In this document: piece after piece, positions 1-6,952 of the stretch | Layout: each line of letters starts with the position of its first letter | Position numbering within the stretch: the first letter of the stretch is position 1 | Source of the DNA: Candidatus Atribacteria bacterium ADurb.Bin276 | Lineage (GTDB): Bacteria; Atribacterota; Atribacteria; Atribacterales; Atribacteraceae | DNA length: 34,686 nucleotides | Reading direction: 5' to 3' | Assembly (NCBI GenBank): GCA_002069605.1 | Contig: MWBQ01000084.1 | Coordinates: forward strand, 1 to 34,686 | Translations under genes and position numbers: made by a program | Notes under the pieces: model-generated | The model's input: the letters and a program-made list of their open reading frames with translations, nothing else | What the model was told of the DNA's origin: nothing | Databases searched by the model: none

Positions 1-30
1 ACCAGGGGAGAGGAAAGAAAAGATAAAAGA

Positions 31-70
31 TGAGATCCTCACGCCCTCATAAAGCGAGGTCTCAGGATGA
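31..70. repeat. Imperfect inverted repeat, REP-like
   Basis: Bases 31-40 (TGAGATCCTC) pair with 56-64 (GAGGTCTCA) apart from one bulged base, around a 15-base loop. The right arm continues into CTCAGGATGAC, an ending I associate with short dispersed hairpin repeats in many bacterial genomes. No T-run follows, so it does not look like an intrinsic terminator. I see no second copy in the window. It may be a degraded repetitive element or part of an untranslated region of a gene to the left. Confidence 0.35.
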
Positions 71-182
71 CCGATTAAAGAATTCATTTGATGGTATTTT
101 CAGGATAGAAAGTCAGGATTGAGGCATATTGAAACCCAAGATCAATTCTGATTTTAAGAGATAAAAGTTTACCTCGGTTTAT

Positions 183-211
183 TTGATAAAATTAAATAAA
201 AGATTTATAAT
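183..211 (+). promoter_or_regulatory. Sigma-70-type promoter of the hydrogenase operon
   Basis: TTGATA (183-188) and a perfect TATAAT (206-211) are separated by exactly 17 bases. Transcription should start near 218 and give a leader of about 37 nt. A strong ribosome-binding site, AAGGAGGG (241-248), precedes the GTG start at 255. Apart from the hairpin at 31-64, the remaining bases 1-254 hold no gene that I can see. Confidence 0.75.
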
Positions 212-254
212 ATTGTCCGAATGTTTCAGAATACCATACGAAGGAGGGTAACAC

Positions 255-758
255 GTGGCCCAAACTGAAGTACCAGAAAAAGCAAATGTTTTAGAAATAT
301 CTCCGGAGCAGCTGAGTGAACTGGAGCTAATCTTAGGTGATTATCAGGGAAAATCTGGTATGCTTATCCAGGCTCTTCATGCTGCCCAAAATCTTATTGG
401 ATATCTTCCTCCCCCAGTTTTAAGAATAGTAGCAAAAAAACTTGACTTACCACTGAGCGAAGTCTATGGAGTAGTTACTTTCTATCATTTTTTCTCCATG
501 AAACCTCGGGGAAAGCACGTTATCCAGGTTTGTCTTGGAACTGCTTGCTACGTTCGAGGAGGGCAGGAAATTCTTACTCAACTTCAAAAGGAACTTTCTT
601 TAGATATTGGAGAAATCACTGAAGATGGACTTTATTCCTTAGAAGTAATGAGATGTGCAGGAGCTTGTGGTTTGGCTCCGGTAGTTCGTATCGACAACGA
701 TGTTCATAAACGTGTCAATCCCTCTCAAATTACCAACATCCTTAAAAACTACCAATAA
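255..758 (+). CDS. hndA: NuoE/HydC-type [2Fe-2S] subunit of hydrogenase (first copy)
   Basis: A 167-aa thioredoxin-fold [2Fe-2S] protein of the NuoE/HndA/HydC family, which passes electrons next to the flavin-bearing NuoF subunit. A helical N-terminal domain (about 15-80) contains the family segment YGVVTFYHFF. The cluster ligands are C93, C98, C134 and C138 (C-x4-C and C-x3-C), all present. The GTG start is supported by AAGGAGGG seven bases upstream and by the promoter at 183-211. It is the first gene of the operon, and its stop overlaps the next start (TAATG). A second, diverged NuoE lies at 4792. Family assignment is firm; which NuoF it pairs with is inferred from position (the one at 1703). 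Confidence 0.93.
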   Translation: MAQTEVPEKANVLEISPEQLSELELILGDYQGKSGMLIQALHAAQNLIGYLPPPVLRIVAKKLDLPLSEVYGVVTFYHFFSMKPRGKHVIQVCLGTACYVRGGQEILTQLQKELSLDIGEITEDGLYSLEVMRCAGACGLAPVVRIDNDVHKRVNPSQITNILKNYQ

Positions 759-1306
759 TGAAAGAGTTAGCCTTGCATATCCTTGATATTATGGAAAATT
801 CCATACGAGCCAATGCAAGCAAAATAAGCGTTTCTCTCGTTGAGGATAACCGCTTAAATCAGTTTATTCTCACTATTCAAGATAACGGGAAGGGAATGGA
901 TAAAGAGGTCCTCGCTCGAGTAAGAGATCCTTTCTTTACCGGTCAAAACAAAAAAGTGGGCATGGGTATTCCTCTTTTAGAACAACTGGCTTCGATGTGT
1001 GGTGGAAAACTTGATATTGTTTCCCGGCCTGGAAAAGGGACAACAATACAAGCTACCTTTCAAAGGAATCACATTGATCTTCCGCCTCTCGGCAATCTCC
1101 CTGAAACGCTTATGGTACTCTTTGCCTCTCATCCAGAAGTTGAAATCGAATATGAACATGTCAGGGATAATTGCCGCTGGTCTTTTAATACCAAAAGAAT
1201 GTCTCAAGAGTTAGGTCTTCAGGGACCACAAGATATTTTTCCAGTTCTTCAAGGAATCAAAGAGTGGATACAATATCATGAAAACCAAATTCAGGAAGGA
1301 GTGTAG
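758..1306 (+). CDS. HATPase_c (GHKL) ATP-binding protein in hydrogenase operon
   Basis: A 182-aa protein whose first ~110 residues are a histidine-kinase-like ATPase fold: N-box MENSIRANA, G1 box DNGKGMD, and G2 box GMGIPLLEQLASMCGG. There is no phospho-acceptor histidine domain, sensor or membrane segment. The C-terminal ~70 residues are not recognisable to me. It starts by stop/start overlap (TAATG) with no clear Shine-Dalgarno sequence, so translation is probably coupled to the first NuoE. An ATPase of this type between NuoE and the small ferredoxin is, from memory, a recurrent arrangement in clostridial [FeFe]-hydrogenase operons (for example Clostridium thermocellum). Its role is unknown; an anti-sigma-like or chaperone function is possible. 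Confidence 0.85.
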   Translation: MKELALHILDIMENSIRANASKISVSLVEDNRLNQFILTIQDNGKGMDKEVLARVRDPFFTGQNKKVGMGIPLLEQLASMCGGKLDIVSRPGKGTTIQATFQRNHIDLPPLGNLPETLMVLFASHPEVEIEYEHVRDNCRWSFNTKRMSQELGLQGPQDIFPVLQGIKEWIQYHENQIQEGV

Positions 1307-1310
1307 GGGG

Positions 1311-1679
1311 ATGAAAATTACCAGTATTGAAGATTTAAAAAGGATTAAGGAAGAAGCTCAAAAAAATACTTTACTTCGGGAAGGCTCTGCTGATATAAAG
1401 ATCGTGGTTTGCATGGGGACTTGTGGGATTGCTGCTGGTGCTCGTCAAGTGATGTCTTCACTTTTAGATGAAATTTCCAAAAGAAATTTAAAAAATGTCA
1501 TTGTAACCCAAGCCGGGTGTATTGGTCTCTGTGACCGGGAACCCTTAATTAGCATAGAAAAAAGTGGAGAGAAAGTATTTTATGGGGATTTATCACCAGA
1601 CAAAGCACGACAAATCATTTCTTCCCATGTGGTAAACGGTCAGATCGTTGGAGAATGGGTCGTACATACTGAACGATAG
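1311..1679 (+). CDS. hndB: HndB-like thioredoxin-fold [2Fe-2S] ferredoxin
   Basis: A 122-aa small ferredoxin of the HndB family (subunit B of the Desulfovibrio NADP-reducing hydrogenase). Two cysteine pairs, CMGTC and CIGLC, are spaced as in the thioredoxin-like [2Fe-2S] fold and resemble the N-terminal domain of the next gene product. I chose the ATG at 1311 over the in-frame ATG at 1278. AGGAAGGAG (1293-1301) lies nine bases before 1311, and the earlier start would overlap the ATPase gene and add an atypical basic 11-residue leader. It probably relays electrons inside the hydrogenase complex or to the NuoF fusion. Confidence 0.85.
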   Translation: MKITSIEDLKRIKEEAQKNTLLREGSADIKIVVCMGTCGIAAGARQVMSSLLDEISKRNLKNVIVTQAGCIGLCDREPLISIEKSGEKVFYGDLSPDKARQIISSHVVNGQIVGEWVVHTER

Positions 1680-1702
1680 AACTCAATAGGAGGACAAACA
1701 TT

Positions 1703-4700
1703 ATGGCTGAGATGGAAAGAAGCCAGATATTGCTATGTGCTGGAGCGGCATGTGTTTCTTCAGGCGCATTGCTGGTCAAAGACGCACTTATCCGTGAAAT
1801 CCAGAAAAATGGATTAGAAAATGAAGTTCGATTGGTGGAAACCGGGTGTGTTGGGCCCTGCAATATGGGTCCTTTGGCGATCATCTATCCAGAAGGAGTT
1901 TTTTATCAGAAGTTAGTTCCCGAAGATGCTCAGGAAATTGTTGAAGAACATCTTTTAAAAGGAAGAGTAGTCAACCGGCTTCTTTTCCAAGGGTCAGAAG
2001 ATGAGCGAAAGAAGTTTATTGAAGAAATTGATTTTTTTAAAAAGCAAGTTAAGATTGCCTTGCGAAATTGTGGTTTTATCAATCCTCTAAATATCCAAGA
2101 ATACATTGCTCGAGATGGTTATCTTGCTTTAGGGAAAGTTTTATCGTTCATGACGCCCGAGGAAGTTATCGAGATGATTAAAAAATCCGGACTTCGTGGG
2201 CGAGGAGGAGCTGGTTTCCCAACTGGATTGAAGTGGGAATTTACCAGAAAAAGCCAGGCTACCCCAAAATATGTTATTTGTAATGCTGATGAAGGCGATC
2301 CCGGAGCGTTTATGGATCGGAGTATTTTAGAAGGCGATCCTCATTCAGTTCTTGAAGCCATGGCAATTGCTGGATATTCAATTGGTGCGAATCAAGGCTA
2401 CGTTTATGTACGTGCTGAATACCCGCTGGCAATTGAACGTCTTTCCATTGCAATTGACCAAGCTCGGGAGTTAGGGCTCCTAGGAAAAAACATTATGAAT
2501 AGTGGGTTCGACTTCGATGTTGAGATTCGCATTGGAGCTGGAGCCTTTGTTTGTGGAGAAGAAACCGCATTAATAGCGTCGGTTGAAGGCCGACGTGGGA
2601 TGCCCAGACCCAAACCGCCCTTCCCGGCTCAAAGTGGTTTATGGAATAAACCGACGGTCATCAACAATGTTGAAACTTGGGCAAACATTCCATCGATTAT
2701 AAATAATGGTCCGGAATGGTTTGCTTCCATCGGAACCGGAAATAGTAAAGGAACCAAAGTATTTGCTCTTGCCGGTGATATAAACAATACAGGATTAGTA
2801 GAGATCCCAATGGGAATGACTCTTGGTGAAATTGTTTATGATCTGGGAGGAGGAATACGCGACGGAAAAAAATTCAAAGCTGCCCAAATTGGTGGACCAT
2901 CAGGTGGGTGTATTCCCAAAGAATTCCTGAATGTAAAAATTGATTATGACTCATTGAAAGAATTAGGAGCTATTATGGGTTCTGGTGGCTTGATTGTCAT
3001 GGATGAAGACACCTGCATGGTGGACTTGGCTCGGTATTTTTTAGAGTTTGTCCAAGATGAATCTTGTGGTAAGTGTACTCCCTGTCGAATTGGGACCAAG
3101 CGGATGTTAGAAATTTTACAACGAATCACCGAAGGTCACGGTCGCGAGGGGGACATTGAACTGTTAGAAGAATTGGCAGTTCAAATTAAAAACACCGCAC
3201 TCTGCGGCTTAGGGCAAACAGCTCCCAATCCGGTTTTAAGCACTCTGAAGTATTTCCGCGAAGAATATGAAATGCATATTCGTGAAAAACGTTGTACTGC
3301 CGTCGTTTGTCGTTCTCTATTCCAATCTCCCTGTCAACATACCTGTCCTTTGGAAATTGATATACCCGGATATATTTCATTAATTAAAGAGGGTGAATAT
3401 GTTGAAGCCCTCCGGGTTATTCGTGAATCCAATCCTTTGCCTTCAGTTTGTGGAAGGGTTTGCCATCGACCTTGTGAAGCGAAATGTCGACGGGGTCAAC
3501 TTGATGAACCGGCAGCGATTGATGATTTAAAACGATTTGTCGCCGATTATGCCATGAAGAATCATATCATGTTACCGGTCATAATGGACCGTAAACGAGA
3601 TGAAACCGTTGCAATTGTTGGCTCAGGACCAGCTGGTTTAGCCTGTGCCTATTATTTGGCGAGGAAGGGATATACGGTTACTATCTATGAATCCTTACCG
3701 GTGGCGGGAGGAATGTTAGCTGCCGGTATTCCAGCCTATCGTCTGCCCCGAGAACCGCTCAACTGGGATATCGATCAAATTCGAGCCATGGGTGTTAAAA
3801 TCCATTTAAATACAGCCATTGGCAAAGACATTTCATTGAAAGAATTACAGGAAAAGTTTGATGCTGTCTTTTTGGGAATTGGAGCATGGAAAAGCGCCCC
3901 TTTGGGAATCCCTGGAGAGCAGTTTGATGGAGTCGTCCCCGCCCTCGACCTCTTAAAAACCATCAATTTAGGAGGAACGATTGAAGTTCCTAAAAATGTG
4001 GTGGTCTTGGGTGGTGGAAATGCTGCCATGGATGCCGCTCGAACTCTTTTGAGACTGGGTTCTGAGCGAGTAAATATTGTTTATCGAAGAACTCATTCGG
4101 AGATGCCGGCTATCCCAGAAGAAATCGAAGATGCCGAGAAAGAAGGAATTATTTTCCATTACCTTATGGCTCCATTAGAAATAGTTGGAGATGAAAATGG
4201 AAAGGTCAAGGCGATTAAGTTACAGCGTATGCGTTTGGGTGAATTTGATCGAAGCGGCCGAAAAAGACCGACACCGATCGAAGGTGCCGAAATGATAATC
4301 GAATGTGATATGGTTATTCCAGCCGTGGGTCAAATGCCCGAAGTTGATAAGCTTGGTGATGGTTTACAATCCGACCGATGGGGAAATGTTACCGTCGATC
4401 ATTATTCTCTTTCAACATCTCGTCCTGGTGTTTTTGCTGGAGGCGATATGATCGGAGCCGAAGCAACTGTTGTCAATGCTATGGCTTATGGAAAAAAAGC
4501 TGCTTATAGTATCCATCAATATCTCCGAGAGTTAAAAGGCGACGAAGAAGAAGAATATATTGCCGAACCGGAAAGAATGCGGGTTTTAGAAGAACCACCG
4601 GTTCTTCAAGAAATAAAGAGGGTTTATATATCTGAATTACCTGTGAAGGAACGAATCTGTAACTTTGCTGAAGTGAAGCTATGTATGAGTGAAGCTGATG

Positions 4701-4795
4701 CCAAACGAGAAGCAGAAAGATGCTTACGGTGTGACTTAGAAAAGAAGATGAAAAAGCTTCATCAACTAGTTGCTGTGGAGGAGGAAGAACAATGA
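1703..4795 (+). CDS. NuoF/HydB-GltD fusion: NADH- and NAD(P)H-dependent flavoprotein
   Basis: A 1030-aa fusion. Residues 1-95: thioredoxin-like [2Fe-2S] domain with C12, C17, C49, C53. Residues 115-530: NuoF/HydB core with the FMN/NADH loop GRGGAGFPTGLKW (166-178), HydB-type GDPGAFMDRS (198-207), and [4Fe-4S] ligands C455, C458, C461, C501. Residues 540-600: GltD-type double cluster domain with C544, C548, C583, C587, C591, C595. Residues 634-945: FAD/NAD(P)H oxidoreductase with GSGPAG (640-645), GGGNAA (770-775), VYRR (793-796, of the kind that binds NADPH in GltD/NfnB) and VFAGGD (910-915). A terminal CLRCD (1007-1011) follows. The C-terminal ferredoxin domain usual in HydB is replaced by the GltD part. 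It likely exchanges electrons between the hydrogenase chain and NADP(H) as well as NAD(H). SD TAGGAGGA precedes the ATG. Confidence 0.93.
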   Translation: MAEMERSQILLCAGAACVSSGALLVKDALIREIQKNGLENEVRLVETGCVGPCNMGPLAIIYPEGVFYQKLVPEDAQEIVEEHLLKGRVVNRLLFQGSEDERKKFIEEIDFFKKQVKIALRNCGFINPLNIQEYIARDGYLALGKVLSFMTPEEVIEMIKKSGLRGRGGAGFPTGLKWEFTRKSQATPKYVICNADEGDPGAFMDRSILEGDPHSVLEAMAIAGYSIGANQGYVYVRAEYPLAIERLSIAIDQARELGLLGKNIMNSGFDFDVEIRIGAGAFVCGEETALIASVEGRRGMPRPKPPFPAQSGLWNKPTVINNVETWANIPSIINNGPEWFASIGTGNSKGTKVFALAGDINNTGLVEIPMGMTLGEIVYDLGGGIRDGKKFKAAQIGGPSGGCIPKEFLNVKIDYDSLKELGAIMGSGGLIVMDEDTCMVDLARYFLEFVQDESCGKCTPCRIGTKRMLEILQRITEGHGREGDIELLEELAVQIKNTALCGLGQTAPNPVLSTLKYFREEYEMHIREKRCTAVVCRSLFQSPCQHTCPLEIDIPGYISLIKEGEYVEALRVIRESNPLPSVCGRVCHRPCEAKCRRGQLDEPAAIDDLKRFVADYAMKNHIMLPVIMDRKRDETVAIVGSGPAGLACAYYLARKGYTVTIYESLPVAGGMLAAGIPAYRLPREPLNWDIDQIRAMGVKIHLNTAIGKDISLKELQEKFDAVFLGIGAWKSAPLGIPGEQFDGVVPALDLLKTINLGGTIEVPKNVVVLGGGNAAMDAARTLLRLGSERVNIVYRRTHSEMPAIPEEIEDAEKEGIIFHYLMAPLEIVGDENGKVKAIKLQRMRLGEFDRSGRKRPTPIEGAEMIIECDMVIPAVGQMPEVDKLGDGLQSDRWGNVTVDHYSLSTSRPGVFAGGDMIGAEATVVNAMAYGKKAAYSIHQYLRELKGDEEEEYIAEPERMRVLEEPPVLQEIKRVYISELPVKERICNFAEVKLCMSEADAKREAERCLRCDLEKKMKKLHQLVAVEEEEQ

Positions 4796-5268
4796 TCGAA
4801 CCAGTAGGTGCTGAGTTGGTCTATTCCAAGGTTGATGAAATCATCGATCGATATAAAGAGGAAAAGACCCCATTGATGGCTATACTTGAGGATATTTCTC
4901 AGGTTTATGGTTATCTCCCTAAGGATATTCTTGAACGAGTATCCCATAAGACAGGTATCCCTTCTAGTAAAATTTACGGAGTGGCTACTTTTTATTCTTT
5001 TTTTGAAACCAAACCAGTAGGGAAGTATGTCATTCGAATCTGCAAAAATGCCCCCTGCCATGTTTTGGGCGCCACCGATGTTTTAGAAACCATAACGAGG
5101 GAATTAGGAGTAAAAGAAGGTGAAACCACCAAAGATGGTTTATTTACCCTTGAAGTTACCAGTTGTCTTGGAGTTTGTGGGGTCGCACCAGCTATGATGA
5201 TTAATGATGTTACCTATGGAAACTTAAATACCGAACGTATTCGAGAAATATTTGCTCTTTACCGATGA
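4792..5268 (+). CDS. NuoE-type [2Fe-2S] subunit (second copy)
   Basis: A second NuoE-family protein, 158 aa, with ligands C84, C89, C125, C129 intact and the family segment YGVATFYSFF. It differs widely in sequence from the copy at 255, so it is not a recent duplicate. Its start overlaps the stop of the NuoF-GltD gene (ATGA, 4792-4795) with a strong GGAGGAGGAAG just before it, so the two are translationally coupled. It presumably pairs with the NuoF that follows at 5290, giving a NuoEF unit as in complex I or NAD-linked formate dehydrogenases. Confidence 0.92.
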   Translation: MIEPVGAELVYSKVDEIIDRYKEEKTPLMAILEDISQVYGYLPKDILERVSHKTGIPSSKIYGVATFYSFFETKPVGKYVIRICKNAPCHVLGATDVLETITRELGVKEGETTKDGLFTLEVTSCLGVCGVAPAMMINDVTYGNLNTERIREIFALYR

Positions 5269-5289
5269 TCGAGAGGAGGGATTTTATCT

Positions 5290-6930
5290 ATGCTTTTTCG
5301 TTCACACGTATTGGTTGAAATGACGAGTAGTTCGGTCGTGCTGGGCGCTGCTCAGATCCGAGAAAAATTTGAGAAGGAAATTGAACGGCTTGGTCTTTCT
5401 CAAGAAATCCGGATTCTTGACACCGGATCATTTGGAGCAGGTCTCCCTTCTCCTTTTGTGGTTATTTTTCCGGATAATGTTGTGTATGCTCCGATAAAAC
5501 TTGATCAAGTCAAAATAATTGTCGAAGAGCATCTTCTCAAGGGTCGACCAGTCAAAGACTTTATGTATTCAGGTCGTACTGAAACCACTCCACAGGATTT
5601 TCGGCCTCTTTCTCCTTTAGCACAGGAGAAGCGGGTGGTTTTGAGGAATAGTGGTTATATCGATCCAACCAACATTGATGATTATATTGCACGGGACGGA
5701 TATATGGCTTTAGGCAAAGTGTTATCGGGAACCCCTGAAGAAGCTATTCAAATAGTAAAGAATTCTGGATTGCTTGGAAGGGGTGGCGCTGGCTATCCAA
5801 CCGGATTGAAGTGGGAATATACTCAAAAAGCCCAAGGAGATGAAAAGTATATCGTTTGTAATGCCGATGAGGGGGAACCGGGGACCTTTAAGGATCGTTT
5901 GATTCTTGAGGGAGATCCACATTCTATCTTAGAAGCGATGGCTATCGCCGGGTTTGCAGTAGGGGCTCACCAAGGGTATATTTATGTCCGCGGCGAATAC
6001 CCGGAAAGCATCCGTCATTTGGAAATAGCCATTTCCCAGGCCTTGGATTATGGCCTCTTGGGTGACAACTTACTCAATTCGGGATTTTCTTTCCGAATTG
6101 ACATTCGAAAGGGAGCAGGAGCCTATATATGTGGTGAAGAAACTGCGCTTTTGGAATCGATGGAAGGTGGTCGGGGAGAACCTCGAATCAAACCACCCTA
6201 TCCTCCTCAAAAGGGTTTATGGGGAAAGCCAACGGTTATCAATAATGTTGAGACTTTTGCCAATATTCCCCCAATTTTTCTTAATGGACCAGAATGGTTT
6301 AAAAATATTGGGACACCAACCTGTCCAGGAACCAAGGTGTTTACTTTAACCGGGAATGTGATTAATCTGGGGCTTATTGAGGTTCCCATGGGAACCACCC
6401 TTCGAGAATTAGTCTATCAAGCAGGTGGGGGAATCAAAAACGGCCGTGAGCTTAAATTAATTCAAACCGGAGGTCCTTCTGGTGGGACGATGACTCCCGA
6501 CTTGCTCGATGTTCCTATGGCTTTTGATACTCTTCCCCGTTATCAATCGGCGCTTGGCTCTGGTGCATTGACTGTTATTGATGATACCCATTGTATAGTC
6601 GATGTCGTTAAAAATTTCTGTGAGTTTTTTCTTCATGAATCCTGTGGGAAATGCACCCCCTGCCGAATTGGTAATAAAAGAATCGTTGAGATTTTAGAAC
6701 GGATTTCATCAGGGAAGGGTATTGAAGAAGATTTGGAAAAACTAACATTTTTAGGTGAGCACATCAAACGAACATCCTTCTGTGGTTTGGGCCAAGCGGC
6801 ACCAAACCCACTCCTTCGGTGTTTGGATTATTTCCGTGAGGAATTTGAGTCTCATGTCATTGAAAAACGGTGTCCGTTTAATGTTTGCCCAATGGAAAGT
6901 CCAAAAAAAATAAAATCATTGAAGGTCTGA
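5290..6930 (+). CDS. NuoF-type NADH-binding flavoprotein with degenerate N-terminal domain
   Basis: A 546-aa NuoF-family subunit. The FMN/NADH loop GRGGAGYPTGLKW (163-175), the NuoF-type GEPGTFKDR (195-203) and the [4Fe-4S] ligands C452, C455, C458, C498 are all present. The N-terminal ~95 residues align along their length with the thioredoxin-like domain of the fusion at 1703, including a shared VEEHLLKGR, but the four cysteine positions read E10, S15, S47 and G51. That domain therefore cannot hold a [2Fe-2S] cluster. The protein also stops 18 residues after C528, where HydB proteins normally continue into a two-cluster ferredoxin domain. GAGGAGGG precedes the ATG. It is probably an NADH site wired only through its [4Fe-4S] cluster and the NuoE at 4792. 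Confidence 0.92.
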   Translation: MLFRSHVLVEMTSSSVVLGAAQIREKFEKEIERLGLSQEIRILDTGSFGAGLPSPFVVIFPDNVVYAPIKLDQVKIIVEEHLLKGRPVKDFMYSGRTETTPQDFRPLSPLAQEKRVVLRNSGYIDPTNIDDYIARDGYMALGKVLSGTPEEAIQIVKNSGLLGRGGAGYPTGLKWEYTQKAQGDEKYIVCNADEGEPGTFKDRLILEGDPHSILEAMAIAGFAVGAHQGYIYVRGEYPESIRHLEIAISQALDYGLLGDNLLNSGFSFRIDIRKGAGAYICGEETALLESMEGGRGEPRIKPPYPPQKGLWGKPTVINNVETFANIPPIFLNGPEWFKNIGTPTCPGTKVFTLTGNVINLGLIEVPMGTTLRELVYQAGGGIKNGRELKLIQTGGPSGGTMTPDLLDVPMAFDTLPRYQSALGSGALTVIDDTHCIVDVVKNFCEFFLHESCGKCTPCRIGNKRIVEILERISSGKGIEEDLEKLTFLGEHIKRTSFCGLGQAAPNPLLRCLDYFREEFESHVIEKRCPFNVCPMESPKKIKSLKV

Positions 6931-6952
6931 TTAAGAGAAAGGAGAGAAGAGA

